From Fulvivirga ulvae (GTDB lineage Bacteria > Bacteroidota > Bacteroidia > Cytophagales > Cyclobacteriaceae): DNA of 64,000 nt. Both the position numbers and the translations under genes were made by a program. Every line of letters begins with the position of its first letter. Positions within the stretch are counted from its first letter, which is position 1. Below, one piece after another: positions 46,661 to 55,995 of this stretch. The notes under the pieces were generated by a model. The model did not search any database, had not been told where the DNA came from, and worked only from the letters and a program-made list of their open reading frames with translations. The stretch covers positions 3,559,501-3,623,500 of the forward strand of contig NZ_CP089981.1 of assembly GCF_021389975.1 (NCBI RefSeq), read 5' to 3'.

Positions 46661-47656
46661 ATGAGACAAAACAATTATCAAGGGGCATTGCAGATGCCGA
46701 TAGGGTCTGGTTTTAATGCCAAAAACACGGCCTTAGATGTAATGCAGGGTGTCAATCTCTCCGGGAAAGTAGCAATCGTAACAGGGGGTAATACAGGCAT
46801 TGGTCTGGAAACAACCCAAAGGCTTGCTGCTGCCGGAGCGACTGTAATAGTACCTGCCAGAAACATCGGGAAAGCCAGGAGAAATCTGGAGGGAATCCCC
46901 AACATTGAGCTTCATGCAATGGATTTGATGGATGCTGAATCGATTGATGCATTTGCGGAAAAATTCTTGCAGTCAGGAAGGCCACTTCATATACTGATCA
47001 ATAATGCAGGTATTATGTGGGTGCCCCTGCGAAGAGATAATAGAGGTATCGAATCGCAGTTGGCAACCAACTACCTGGCTCAATTTCAGCTTGTTGCCAG
47101 ATTGTGGAGCGCCCTTAGAGATGCCAATGGGGCACGTGTTGTTAATGTGTCCTCCCAAGGCCACCAATTCGCACCTTTTAATTTTGAAGATCCAAATTTT
47201 CTGACCCGGGCATATGAAACTCTACAAGGTTATGGCCAGTCAAAAACAGCCGTCAATTTGTTTTCCCTTGAATTAGATGTCAGGGCCAGGACCCATGGCG
47301 TAAGAGCATATTCCGTACACCCCGGATCAATAGGCGGTACGGAGTTGGCCAGAGAAGCTCCTCTTGAATTATTTCAGCAGATGGGGTTCTGTGATGCGGA
47401 GGGAAATATACTTCCTGAAGTGCTGGCATCACTCAAAACTATTCCACAAGGTGCGGCTACCACAGTCTGGTGTGCAACCAGCCTGATGCTTAAGGATATT
47501 GGTGGTGTATACTGCGAGGATGTGGAAATTGCAGAATTAGCACCAGACGCTACTGTGGCAGAAGGGGTAAAGCCGTACTCATTAGACGAAGCCAGTGCAA
47601 AAAAACTATGGACATTAAGTGAAGCGTTGACAGGGGTGAAATTTCAAATCTCCTAA
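46661..47656 (+). CDS. Short-chain dehydrogenase/reductase (SDR)
   Basis: A 331-residue NAD(P)-dependent oxidoreductase. After a 30-residue N-terminal extension come the Rossmann glycine motif VTGGNTGIGLETTQ, NNAGIMWVP, catalytic Ser in NVSSQGH and Tyr/Lys in YGQSKTA, and PGSIGGTELAR. The arrangement resembles retinol-dehydrogenase or WW-domain-oxidoreductase-like bacterial SDRs; the substrate is unknown. A terminator follows at 47748-47774. The AraC regulator gene downstream may control it. Confidence 0.85.
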   Translation: MRQNNYQGALQMPIGSGFNAKNTALDVMQGVNLSGKVAIVTGGNTGIGLETTQRLAAAGATVIVPARNIGKARRNLEGIPNIELHAMDLMDAESIDAFAEKFLQSGRPLHILINNAGIMWVPLRRDNRGIESQLATNYLAQFQLVARLWSALRDANGARVVNVSSQGHQFAPFNFEDPNFLTRAYETLQGYGQSKTAVNLFSLELDVRARTHGVRAYSVHPGSIGGTELAREAPLELFQQMGFCDAEGNILPEVLASLKTIPQGAATTVWCATSLMLKDIGGVYCEDVEIAELAPDATVAEGVKPYSLDEASAKKLWTLSEALTGVKFQIS

Positions 47657-47747
47657 AACTTACCAGAGGGCTAAGCGTAATTAAAATCAGGCAGTGTTAT
47701 AGAGATAAACATCATGATCCGGAAAGCCTAAAGGGCTCTGCATGTGG

Positions 47748-47774
47748 AGAGAGGGAACTTTACCCCTCTCTTTT
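47748..47774 (+). terminator. Intrinsic terminator after SDR gene
   Basis: AGAGAGGG (47748-47755) pairs with CCCTCTCT (47764-47771), 8-base loop, then TTTTGCTT. Confidence 0.65.
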
Positions 47775-47880
47775 GCTTCATAATCAGCAGGTTTTGTCTG
47801 GTCATCAATGGGAATGAACCACGGAAGCGCCATTGAAGTATCTGATAAAATGCATAATTTAATTTATTATTTAGTTGCAA

Positions 47881-48687
47881 ATGGATCACATATCAAAGTA
47901 CCTGACACCTGAGATAAAGCTGTCTTGCTATGAGGATAAATTTTTCAAATCAGAAATAGTTTTTGATCATCATATGCTGGTTTGGTTTATTTCGGGTGAA
48001 ACTAAAATAGTGCAGGCTGAAGCTACACACAGTTTTAAAAAAGGTGATATTTTTCTTATTCCCAGAAATAAGCCGGCTACCATTATCAATTATCCTAAAG
48101 ATAGGTTGCCTCATAAGACCGTCGTAATGCTTCTAACCCTGGATATTCTGAGAGAATTTTATAAAAATATCCAGGTGAGATCAGAGATTGTACCCGTTCC
48201 CGGTATTAGAAGTTATCATGGTCATCCTTTGCTGGAGAGTTGCCTTGCATCATTAATCCCATATTTTGATATGCAGGAAAATTTTCCAGATTCCCTCGCT
48301 GCTCTAAAAATTACCGAAGCAATAAACATACTACGAATTATTGATACTGATATTGATGGAGTATTGGCAAACTTTGACGACCCATATAAAGTGGATTTGG
48401 TCAGTTTTATGGAAAAAAACTATATGTTCAACATGCCGATAGAACGATTTGGCTATCTTACCGGAAGAAGTTTGACAACTTTTAAGCGGGATTTTAAAAA
48501 AGCCTTTAACCTCACTCCACAAAAATGGCTCACTCAAAAGCGTTTGGAGTTGGCACACTATAGGCTTTCTGAAAAAATGGGAAAACCGACAGACATCTGT
48601 TATGAGATCGGTTTTGAAAATTTGTCTCACTTCTCATTCGCCTTTAAAAAATATTTTGGCTATCCACCTTCAAGTTTGAAAACCTAA
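47881..48687 (+). CDS. AraC-family transcriptional regulator
   Basis: A 268-residue regulator with an N-terminal cupin-like sensing domain (about 15-100; KGDIFLIPRNKPATI) and a C-terminal double HTH (about 165-265; RFGYLTGRSLTTFKRDFKKA, then CYEIGFENLSHFSFAFKKYF with the PPSSLK end). ATG at 47881 is used; a TTG two codons before is possible. It is isolated between the SDR and cyclase genes; AraC proteins of this type often regulate a neighbouring oxidoreductase. Confidence 0.85.
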   Translation: MDHISKYLTPEIKLSCYEDKFFKSEIVFDHHMLVWFISGETKIVQAEATHSFKKGDIFLIPRNKPATIINYPKDRLPHKTVVMLLTLDILREFYKNIQVRSEIVPVPGIRSYHGHPLLESCLASLIPYFDMQENFPDSLAALKITEAINILRIIDTDIDGVLANFDDPYKVDLVSFMEKNYMFNMPIERFGYLTGRSLTTFKRDFKKAFNLTPQKWLTQKRLELAHYRLSEKMGKPTDICYEIGFENLSHFSFAFKKYFGYPPSSLKT

Positions 48688-48727
48688 TGAACTAACATTA
48701 CAAGGGATTAATCCATATTAAAATGTA

Positions 48728-49861
48728 ATGAGCAAAGAAAAATTCGAATATACCACATTTGCGCATCGCTATACCGCAAGATATCCTTTGCTTACCTACC
48801 TGGGTATACAGGTGAATTTCTGGATCATTGCTAACCTTTTGTTGGCAACGATCATTCATATTCATTCAAAAGTTCACAATCTGGTTTCGAATTCAGATGT
48901 CATTGTAGGTTTTGAGGTAATAGTATGGATTGCAGTTATATTCGGAGTTTTGTATGGCACGAGTTACGGTTTATTCGGCTACTTCCTTGAAAAAAGAGTA
49001 TTTAAAAAACTCAGTATAGGGAAAGTGATCCTTTTCAAGGCAGCGGCATCACTTACTCTTCTTATGATACTCTTAGTTCTCCTGCGGGGCATATCAGAAA
49101 AGCTCTTAGCCCACACCTCCGTCCTCCCGATGACAGTCTTAAGCGATGAAGTCTGGAGATATGTATTTTACCTGCTTCTGGTATACTATTTTTTTATGGC
49201 CCTGCTTATCAATTATATCAATCTGGTGAATAAAAAATACGGTCCCGGAGTTTTGATTCCTCTGCTATTTGGTAAATATCGGCATCCCCGAGAAGAAGAT
49301 CGAATATTTATGTTCATGGATCTGAAATCTTCTACCGCAACAGCCGAGTTACTGGGGCACCTAAGGTATAGTTCATTTATAAGGGATTGTTTTGATGATA
49401 TCAACGAATTGTTATTTCCGTTTCGCGCGCAGATATATCAATACGTTGGAGATGAAATCGTACTTATGTGGCCGGAAAGAGAAGGATTGCTTAACAACTT
49501 TTGCATAAGGTTTTTCTTTGCTTGTCGAAAACAGTTTCTGCATAGGTCAGAACATTATATGACAAATTATGGGGTTATTCCGGAGTTTAAGGCAGGATTA
49601 CATGCAGGGCAGGTTTCTGCCGTTGAAATTGGTGAGGTCAAAAAAGATATTGCTTATCATGGCGATACCCTAAATACAGCCGCGAGAATTCAAAGTGTCT
49701 GTAATCAGTACAATCAGAGTCTGCTTATTTCTGAGTATTTGTTGAATAAAGCAGCATTAAACGATGACATAAAATCATCTAAAATTGGTGACATTTTACT
49801 CAGAGGAAAGAAAGAACCCATAGGTGTCTTTTGCCTTACTTCTGTCGAAGATGGAAAATAA
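48728..49861 (+). CDS. Membrane class III adenylate/guanylate cyclase
   Basis: A 377-residue protein with four membrane helices in the first 165 residues and a class III cyclase domain (about 190-350). Metal-binding positions are visible in FMFMDLKSSTATAE and QYVGDEIVLMWP, and the late catalytic region in YHGDTLNTAARIQSVCN. It would make a cyclic nucleotide in response to a membrane signal. Base choice (Ala/Gly/Cys purine specificity) cannot be settled by eye. The neighbours give no partner, but a Crp-type regulator is encoded 19 kb away. Confidence 0.82.
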   Translation: MSKEKFEYTTFAHRYTARYPLLTYLGIQVNFWIIANLLLATIIHIHSKVHNLVSNSDVIVGFEVIVWIAVIFGVLYGTSYGLFGYFLEKRVFKKLSIGKVILFKAAASLTLLMILLVLLRGISEKLLAHTSVLPMTVLSDEVWRYVFYLLLVYYFFMALLINYINLVNKKYGPGVLIPLLFGKYRHPREEDRIFMFMDLKSSTATAELLGHLRYSSFIRDCFDDINELLFPFRAQIYQYVGDEIVLMWPEREGLLNNFCIRFFFACRKQFLHRSEHYMTNYGVIPEFKAGLHAGQVSAVEIGEVKKDIAYHGDTLNTAARIQSVCNQYNQSLLISEYLLNKAALNDDIKSSKIGDILLRGKKEPIGVFCLTSVEDGK

Positions 49862-49980
49862 GGATTTCGCACAGTAGTTAGCCCTCCCCCGAATATAAAA
49901 AACCATTCACCATGCTTCGGAATGCAAATCAGCAGATGTTTCATACCTTTAAGGGAGAAGGATGAATAAAAGATACAGAT

Positions 49981-50163
49981 ATGCAGAAGAGAAAAACCAG
50001 AGCATTATTACCCGTTGGAATTTTTGTTATTGCTATGGCGCAAATTGTCAATCATTATGCAGTTTTACCTGATCCCATCCATGGAGCTTTAATGGGAGCG
50101 GGGATAGGGCTAATGGTTCTGTCATTTATCAGAGGTAAGTTTAATACAGCCAACAAAGTCTGA
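49981..50163 (+). CDS. Small two-helix membrane protein
   Basis: A 60-residue protein with two hydrophobic segments (LLPVGIFVIAMAQIV and GALMGAGIGLMVLSFI) and a basic N terminus, preceded by an AAGG-like site. Composition and spacing look like a real membrane peptide rather than chance. Family unknown. It lies 51 bases before another small membrane protein. Confidence 0.5.
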   Translation: MQKRKTRALLPVGIFVIAMAQIVNHYAVLPDPIHGALMGAGIGLMVLSFIRGKFNTANKV

Positions 50164-50214
50164 TATGCCTTTAGAGGATGGAGAAGGCCTGTAGCAAATC
50201 TCAAAAGGCCATAA

Positions 50215-50709
50215 ATGTCTGATTTTATCCCTCTTAAAACCAAACCGCAAAATTCTTCCATGAATATCCTTGGCCCTATAGTCATTTTGATTCCGGTGCT
50301 GATAGCCCTTTACTTTTGCGAATGGCAGGTTGTTGCCGCCTTTGTTGTGGCAATATTAGTAGTCCCCTTAGCCATTTTCTTTTTTACACACCTGTTTGAG
50401 GTCTTTTTTCAGCATAAACCGATGGACTTTAAAGAGATGTTTGAAATGTGGGGCATGTTTGCCGTGGCAGGTATTCCGATTTATTTTGTTTTAATACTTC
50501 CGCTATACTACATCCTGAAATCCAGTGGCAGTATTCCTATGCTATATGGTTTTCCCGCCGGGGTCACCATCATCATGTTCCTGCTATTCGTTTTATTAGC
50601 TACCAGGTCGTGGGGTTATAAGGAGGTTGTGGTCATAATAGGCTGTAGCGCCCTGCACTCACTTTTTATTATCTGGCTGATCTCAAAATTGAAAGCTATT
50701 TCATTTTGA
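50215..50709 (+). CDS. Membrane protein, unknown
   Basis: A 164-residue protein with four clear membrane helices (about 20-36, 41-60, 82-103, 112-130) and a fifth weaker one at the C terminus. An amphipathic segment with EVFFQHKPMDFKEMFEMWG lies between helices two and three. No family was recognised. It is probably co-transcribed with the 60-residue protein upstream. Confidence 0.6.
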   Translation: MSDFIPLKTKPQNSSMNILGPIVILIPVLIALYFCEWQVVAAFVVAILVVPLAIFFFTHLFEVFFQHKPMDFKEMFEMWGMFAVAGIPIYFVLILPLYYILKSSGSIPMLYGFPAGVTIIMFLLFVLLATRSWGYKEVVVIIGCSALHSLFIIWLISKLKAISF

Positions 50710-50857
50710 TGGAATGGAGTATTAAGTCGCAAATACCCGTCACCACAAACCAGCCACCAATAACCTCTCAACCCCCGATCTTTGCACTTCCCGCAAACAA
50801 TCGGATATTTGCCTATTGAAAATGAACTAAAAACTCAACAAGCAGTTTAACTTAACT

Positions 50858-51763
50858 ATGGCAGAAACATCTCATTGGACAGGATCAGATAAATATTTAT
50901 GTGACCCGGCACTGGCTCAGGCCTTTCATATGGCCCGGGTATTGGGCATGCCGCTATTGATAGAAGGCGAACCCGGAACCGGTAAAACAGACCTCCCGAT
51001 ACACTACGCAAAAGACCGTGGGCTTGACCTCGAGGTATACCCCGTAGGGTCAAAAAGTAACATCGAGCAATTTGTAGCTCGTTTTGACCACGTTAAATAT
51101 TTGAGAGATTCACAAATTGAGATCCTCAATGCTCAGCGCGAGGAAAAGGGACTGGCAAGCAAGCTTACTACCGGTGAGCGCAACCCGGAAACACTTGCCG
51201 ACTATGTGGTAAAAGGGCCGGCAGCAGTAGCCTACAGCAAGCCCAACTCCGTGTTGCTGATCGATGAGATTGATAAAGCACCCAGAGAATTTCCCAATGA
51301 CCTCCTTTATGCTTTAAGCCACCGCAAGTTCATTATGCCGGAGTCGGGCGAGATCATTGAAACATCAGAAAAAGATATGCCCGCCATCGTGATCACCTCC
51401 AACCGGGAGCAGGAGCTGCCTACCGCCTTTAAGGGAAGGTGCATTTACCATTACATTGACTTCCCGGATAAAGAGGTAATGGCAAAGATCATTGAAAAAC
51501 ACCATCCGGGTATGGACGAAAAAGTAGTGCGTGTGGCACTGGATGTGTTTTATCATTTGCGAAGGCTGGGCCTGGAGCGGGCACCTACTACACGTGAAAT
51601 ACTCAACTGGCTGAAATACATGGGCGACATTGCGCCTAAAGAAGCCGTAAAGAAAATTGAAGGACTCGAAGGCATCGGAGCATTGATCAAAACACAAACC
51701 GATATGGAAAGAGTAAGCCGCATGCTTGGAGCCAACAATGCTACATTTGGAGGTTTAAATTAA
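50858..51763 (+). CDS. MoxR-type AAA+ ATPase
   Basis: A 301-residue ATPase: Walker A LLIEGEPGTGKTDLP (about 35), Walker B SVLLIDEIDKAPREF (about 140), sensor 1 AIVITSNREQELP, and a C-terminal lid (RRLGLERAPTTREILNWLKY). MoxR ATPases act with a von Willebrand A protein to insert metals or remodel protein complexes. The VWA partner begins six bases after its stop, so the two are one operon. The client is unknown: no dehydrogenase or other target lies beside them. Confidence 0.88.
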   Translation: MAETSHWTGSDKYLCDPALAQAFHMARVLGMPLLIEGEPGTGKTDLPIHYAKDRGLDLEVYPVGSKSNIEQFVARFDHVKYLRDSQIEILNAQREEKGLASKLTTGERNPETLADYVVKGPAAVAYSKPNSVLLIDEIDKAPREFPNDLLYALSHRKFIMPESGEIIETSEKDMPAIVITSNREQELPTAFKGRCIYHYIDFPDKEVMAKIIEKHHPGMDEKVVRVALDVFYHLRRLGLERAPTTREILNWLKYMGDIAPKEAVKKIEGLEGIGALIKTQTDMERVSRMLGANNATFGGLN

Positions 51764-51769
51764 TTAGAT

Positions 51770-53095
51770 ATGCTAAGTTCCCTGCCTGAAAAATTTCGAT
51801 CCCATGGCTTAAAAGCCGATGTGCGGACGTTGCTTTTGTTGAGAAAGGCCATGCAAAAGGGGTTGATCAAAACATTGGGAGACATTTATAATGTCCTGAA
51901 GGGAATTATAGTCAAAGAACCGTCAGATATCGGCCCGTTTACCAAGGCCTATTACGAGTATTTCCTTTACATACCCATCAAGCCGGGGCAAACCCTGGAA
52001 GATGCCATTCTTCGCTCCGAGACATTTGCGGCTTGGAGAAAGCAATTTTTAGATGAGGCTGACCGTGACTTTACCGACGAGGAGTTGGTCAATACCTTTT
52101 TAGACCAGGTACATCTTACGAGCTATGATATCAAGGAAGTGATATCGGGCAAGGAAATCTGGGACAAGGATAATCCTGACCAGGCGGACAGCGACCCTTT
52201 GGATGATGACAGCGAACCCGCAGAACGGGTGCTGGATAAAATGGCTGATTACTCTGACCTGTCACTTGAAGAGCTGCTCCAACGCATGGAGAAAGTACGG
52301 GAGCAGCAAAGAACCCGGCACCAGGGAGGCAGCCATTGGATAGGCACCGGAGGCATTTCGCCTTACGGACATGGTGGAGCGGCCAAAAACGGTATCCGTG
52401 TCGGCGGACAGGGAGGAGGAAGAATGGCCAGAAAGGTAATGGGAGACAAAAATTACTTTCCAATCGACAGAGATACATTGCTCAATGATGACAATGTGGA
52501 TGCTGCCCTTGCCTCCATCAAAGGAGTGATCGAAGAAAGCGCCATCGAGAAACTCGACGTACCTCAAACCATCAAGTCAGGCTTAAAAAGGGGAGGATTG
52601 TTTATCCCTGAGCTTTCCAGCGAGAAAAACGAGGAGTTAAAAGTTATAGTACTGATTGATAATGGTGGCTATTCGATGGCCCCCTATGTAAGAAGTGTTC
52701 AAAACCTTTTCAGGAAAATGAGAACACGCTTTGCTCATGACCTTGAAGTTTACTACTTCCACAATACTATTTACGACAGGGTTTATATAGACGAGCGCCG
52801 ATCCAAATCGATACCTGTAGAAAGGCTTTTGATGCACAACAAAGCTTACAGGGTATTCTTCATCGGTGATTCGGCCATGGCTCCCTATGAGCTAAACTCG
52901 GTAAGTATACAGAACATACAGGCCATTGTGCATAAGTTTAAAAAAAGTGTCTGGCTAAACCCTGAACCCTTAAAGTACTGGCCTCATACCTATACCATTC
53001 AGGTTATGAAGCAACTGGTGCCCATGTTTCCGCTCACACCTGCAGGAATAGAGCGTGCCGTTAGGGCCATGAATGCAAAAAGTACTGAAGGGTGA
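51770..53095 (+). CDS. VWA (CoxE-like) protein, MoxR partner
   Basis: A 441-residue cytoplasmic protein. The N-terminal half is helical and acidic with a Gly-rich patch (HQGGSHWIGTGGISPYGHGG, about 186-205); the C-terminal half (about 280-430) is a VWA fold. The metal-site motif, usually DxSxS, reads LIDNGGYSM here, so the first Ser is Gly and the second is shifted by one. The later metal-site residues are not obvious. This form may be usual in its subfamily. It works with the MoxR ATPase directly upstream as chaperone or remodelling partner. Confidence 0.8.
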   Translation: MLSSLPEKFRSHGLKADVRTLLLLRKAMQKGLIKTLGDIYNVLKGIIVKEPSDIGPFTKAYYEYFLYIPIKPGQTLEDAILRSETFAAWRKQFLDEADRDFTDEELVNTFLDQVHLTSYDIKEVISGKEIWDKDNPDQADSDPLDDDSEPAERVLDKMADYSDLSLEELLQRMEKVREQQRTRHQGGSHWIGTGGISPYGHGGAAKNGIRVGGQGGGRMARKVMGDKNYFPIDRDTLLNDDNVDAALASIKGVIEESAIEKLDVPQTIKSGLKRGGLFIPELSSEKNEELKVIVLIDNGGYSMAPYVRSVQNLFRKMRTRFAHDLEVYYFHNTIYDRVYIDERRSKSIPVERLLMHNKAYRVFFIGDSAMAPYELNSVSIQNIQAIVHKFKKSVWLNPEPLKYWPHTYTIQVMKQLVPMFPLTPAGIERAVRAMNAKSTEG

Positions 53096-53121
53096 TTTGA
53101 ATTGGAATAAATTAATTTACC

Positions 53122-53544
53122 ATGAAAAACTGGAACAGAACGGGTAAGATAAAAGCTGTTATTCTTGCTGCGTTATTTCTGCCTAATCTCCTCAGCCCTG
53201 TAGGTGTACCTGGACAGCAAAATCCGGCTATGGTTTTTATGCTGTTCATATTTGGTCTTGCTTCCGTGTTCTTGACCGCCAAGGTAAGCAGTAAAATCTT
53301 AAGGAGGGAAATCATCAAACCAACCTGGAACGACAACCCGTTGACCATTAGCAAACCGTTATCGTTTATTCATTTTTGCTCTTTCTTCTTTGTGGTAATT
53401 GGTGCCAGCGTATTATTAGGCACAGCTATACAGTTTCATGCATTGAGCTTTTACGGACTGTCATTAGTATCATTTGGGTTTGGAATGCTGGCGGGTATCC
53501 GTTTAGTGCTGAAAGGAGCAGGGGATAAAGCAGCAAAAATATGA
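53122..53544 (+). CDS. Small membrane protein, unknown
   Basis: A 140-residue protein with four hydrophobic segments (about 9-27, 33-53, 80-100, 107-126). It begins 26 bases after the VWA gene and could be the third member of the MoxR operon. No family was recognised. A strong two-way terminator follows. Confidence 0.55.
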   Translation: MKNWNRTGKIKAVILAALFLPNLLSPVGVPGQQNPAMVFMLFIFGLASVFLTAKVSSKILRREIIKPTWNDNPLTISKPLSFIHFCSFFFVVIGASVLLGTAIQFHALSFYGLSLVSFGFGMLAGIRLVLKGAGDKAAKI

Positions 53545-53555
53545 ATTCAAAAATA

Positions 53556-53607
53556 ACAAAAGGTGCTGCAAAATAGTCTGATCTGTAACTTTTGCAGCAC
53601 CTTTTGT
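53556..53607. terminator. Bidirectional terminator, 18-bp perfect stem
   Basis: ACAAAAGGTGCTGCAAAA (53556-53573) and TTTTGCAGCACCTTTTGT (53590-53607) are exact reverse complements around 16 bases. The A- and T-rich flanks give a T-run on both strands, right between two convergent genes. Confidence 0.8.
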
Positions 53608-53619
53608 AATTAATTGGCA

Positions 53620-54759
53620 TCAATACCATTCATAGTAAGTAACCTCTCCTCCACTTGAAGAAGTTACTGTCCTTTCAATTACATATCCATCAGGATGAAA
53701 CTTATAGCTCATGGAATAAGAAAGGTCGGCCCCGCCTTCTTCATGCCTGTAGATAGTTGGCAGGTTAGGCTGCATTTTTACGCCAGGAATAACCTCTATC
53801 ATAGGGAAGGGATTGTCATGCGCTGTAATGTAGCTGTCATATGTCTTGGTGGAAAGTAATATATATTCCTCTGATTTAGCGTCTTTGGTGTAGACCTCAT
53901 GTTTGTAGATGTTATTATTGTCATAAAACAAGTACAAATGAAGCAGGCCTTCCTGGTAATCACCACTTTCCTGTAAATGATAAGTTACCATGCCCCCTAG
54001 ATGGCCGACAGGGTCGTAATCGTACAAACTGTATGCTTCTATTATCTCATTTTTTATTTTCTCTGACTTGGTGACCTTTCCATTCTCATAGTAGAAATAA
54101 GTGTCATAGCCCATGCTGCTATTCACTCTTACAATTTGGTTGTTGGTGTTATAGTAATAGACTTCTGTGCCTGTGCGTAAAGCCGGAGTTTCTGTTTCCC
54201 AGTATACTTTGCTTATCAGTCCTGCTGCACTATATTCATATATCTTCTTGGATCTCCAGCTTCCGGCATAGGTTTCGTATGATTTTGGTAAACCTTGTAA
54301 CTCAGTAGGGTCAGTAGGATTAGCAGGGTCATTATCATTAATGCTTATTCGGATCTGACTTCTATCGCCAATCAGAAAGCCTTCCGAAGCTTGTATAATT
54401 TGAAAAATATGTGATAAGTTGCCTGAGTGAACTTCATCATCAACTACAGTGAAACGGATCTGTGATGTTGCCTGTCCCTTTACCAGGGGAACTACTACTT
54501 TTCCATCCAAAGTTTCGGTTTGCAAATACTTATCCATATTGGCCGGAACCGACAGGTAAATTTTACCCTGCCTGGTGGCAGCCTTGTCCAGAAGCAATAC
54601 AATATCAACAGAACCAGAACCTTCATCAATGGTAATGTCTTCGGAAAGGGTCACTTTAACAGAGGCCTGAGGAGTATCCACCAGGGTATCATCGTCGCTA
54701 CAAGATAGCATGCCGGCCAATACCATTAGCCCGGCATACTTTTTAAATATTGTTTTCAT
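53620..54759 (-). CDS. Lipoprotein with Calx-beta-like domain
   Basis: A 379-residue lipoprotein (VLAGMLSCSDDDTL, Cys about 20, with acidic residues behind it as in surface-exported Bacteroidota lipoproteins). Residues about 35-145 form a Calx-beta-like sandwich (SEDITIDEGSGSVDIVLLLD, SRTQIR-type end, DNDPANPTDP). The rest is a run of Tyr-rich strands like YD/RHS repeats (YYENGKVTKSE, YDYDPVGHLGG, LYLFYDNNNIYKHEVY). Probably surface-exposed; function unknown. Single gene. Confidence 0.75.
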   Translation of the reverse strand: MKTIFKKYAGLMVLAGMLSCSDDDTLVDTPQASVKVTLSEDITIDEGSGSVDIVLLLDKAATRQGKIYLSVPANMDKYLQTETLDGKVVVPLVKGQATSQIRFTVVDDEVHSGNLSHIFQIIQASEGFLIGDRSQIRISINDNDPANPTDPTELQGLPKSYETYAGSWRSKKIYEYSAAGLISKVYWETETPALRTGTEVYYYNTNNQIVRVNSSMGYDTYFYYENGKVTKSEKIKNEIIEAYSLYDYDPVGHLGGMVTYHLQESGDYQEGLLHLYLFYDNNNIYKHEVYTKDAKSEEYILLSTKTYDSYITAHDNPFPMIEVIPGVKMQPNLPTIYRHEEGGADLSYSMSYKFHPDGYVIERTVTSSSGGEVTYYEWY

Positions 54760-55061
54760 AATGGGGTTTGTGTTCTCCGGTTATTTAGAGTTTTTGATAT
54801 GGATTGTTGTTGTTGGAGAACAGAGCAAATGAACGTGGGTGAAGAAAAAGAAGTTACTGCCACTTATATCAATTTATTTGAACGGCAATTTTTGATGGCA
54901 GATTTAATGATTTTTTATTTGAGGATTGATTTAAAATCAATGGTTTAACTTCGGTCAATGACCCTGTTTGCCGCAATCGCCCTTTAGATTGTCGGCATTG
55001 CACCGCGCCATTTTAGCCATACTTGGGTAATGTTGTGTATAAGCTCAAAAAACACCAGAAT
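54760..55061. other. Divergent intergenic region
   Basis: About 300 bases between the Calx-beta lipoprotein (minus) and the AraC regulator (plus). AT-rich, no gene, no clear palindrome or RNA feature; it presumably holds both promoters. Confidence 0.5.
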
Positions 55062-55514
55062 ATGGCAACAACGCACTATCCCAAAGTTTATTTGTATCGG
55101 AGAATAGTTCAGGCAAAGCTTTTCATCGATAACCATTACGATGAGAAAATTGATCTCGATAACATTTCAGACGAAGCTTATTTCTCTAAATATCATTTCA
55201 TCAGGCTGTTCAAATCTATATATGGCAAAACACCGCATCAGTACTTAAGGTCTTGCAGAATAAATAAAGCGCAGCAACTGTTGCAAGCAGGCAAACCCGT
55301 AACTGATACCTGCTTTCTGGTAGGTTTTGATAGCCTGACCTCGTTTAGCGGGCTGTTTAAAAAGCTGGTGGGCATCTCACCGTCGGTTTATCTGGCGAAG
55401 CACCAGCAAAAGAAGTCGAAGATCAGCAAGGCACCGCAGGCGTTTGTGCCGGGCTGCTATGCCTATCAAAATGGCTGGTTTGAAAATAGCAATTTTGAAG
55501 AAGCCCGGTGGTGA
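55062..55514 (+). CDS. AraC-family regulator, short form
   Basis: A 150-residue protein consisting of little more than the AraC DNA-binding domain (about 15-115; IDLDNISDEAYFSKYHFIRL, CFLVGFDSLTSFSGLFKKLV, SPSVYLAKHQ) plus a short tail. ATG at 55062 is preferred; a TTG 13 codons earlier has no better ribosome site. It leads a same-direction group of small stress or detoxification-type genes and is the obvious candidate regulator for the VOC gene 46 bases downstream. Confidence 0.8.
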   Translation: MATTHYPKVYLYRRIVQAKLFIDNHYDEKIDLDNISDEAYFSKYHFIRLFKSIYGKTPHQYLRSCRINKAQQLLQAGKPVTDTCFLVGFDSLTSFSGLFKKLVGISPSVYLAKHQQKKSKISKAPQAFVPGCYAYQNGWFENSNFEEARW

Positions 55515-55560
55515 TTTCTTTTTGAGATTTGTACCAATAAACAACTAAAAGAGAAAAGCC

Positions 55561-55995
55561 ATGATTACAAAAATGAACATTGCCAATATTTATGTGATAG
55601 ACCAGGATAGCGCCTGCGACTTTTATGTAAACAAGCTCGGCTTTAAGCTGATTGATGATATACCCATGGGACCGGGAACCCGCTGGCTCACGGTTTCACC
55701 ACCCGAGCAGCCTGACCTCCAGATTGTGCTCTTCCCGATTACCGTAGGCAAAATGTTTCCCCAGGAGACGGCAGACACCATGATAGACCTGATCAAAAAA
55801 GGGACGTTCGGCTGCGGAGTACTCCAGTGCAACGACATCTATGCTACCTACGAAGAGCTGAAAGCCAAAGGTGTGGAGTTTATCAAGCCTCCTACCAAAG
55901 AGTTTTATGCCACTGAGGCATTATTTAAAGACGACTCTGGCAACTACTTTTCTTTGCAACCGAAAGAAGAAGGAAACAGTGAAGACAGTGTTTGA
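55561..55995 (+). CDS. VOC (glyoxalase/bleomycin-resistance) family protein
   Basis: A 144-residue protein with one complete beta-alpha-beta-beta-beta pair: MNIANIYVIDQDSACDFYVN at the start, GTRWLTVSPP in the middle, and FKDDSGNYFSLQPK at the end, typical of vicinal-oxygen-chelate proteins. They bind metals and act on or sequester small toxic molecules; the substrate is unknown. It overlaps the GTG start of the DUF1569 gene by 17 bases. Confidence 0.88.
   Translation: MITKMNIANIYVIDQDSACDFYVNKLGFKLIDDIPMGPGTRWLTVSPPEQPDLQIVLFPITVGKMFPQETADTMIDLIKKGTFGCGVLQCNDIYATYEELKAKGVEFIKPPTKEFYATEALFKDDSGNYFSLQPKEEGNSEDSV

Noticed and set aside
48728..49861. Pycsar-type anti-phage cyclase
   Set aside because: The class III cyclase has four membrane helices and no adjacent effector gene, so a signalling cyclase is the simpler reading.
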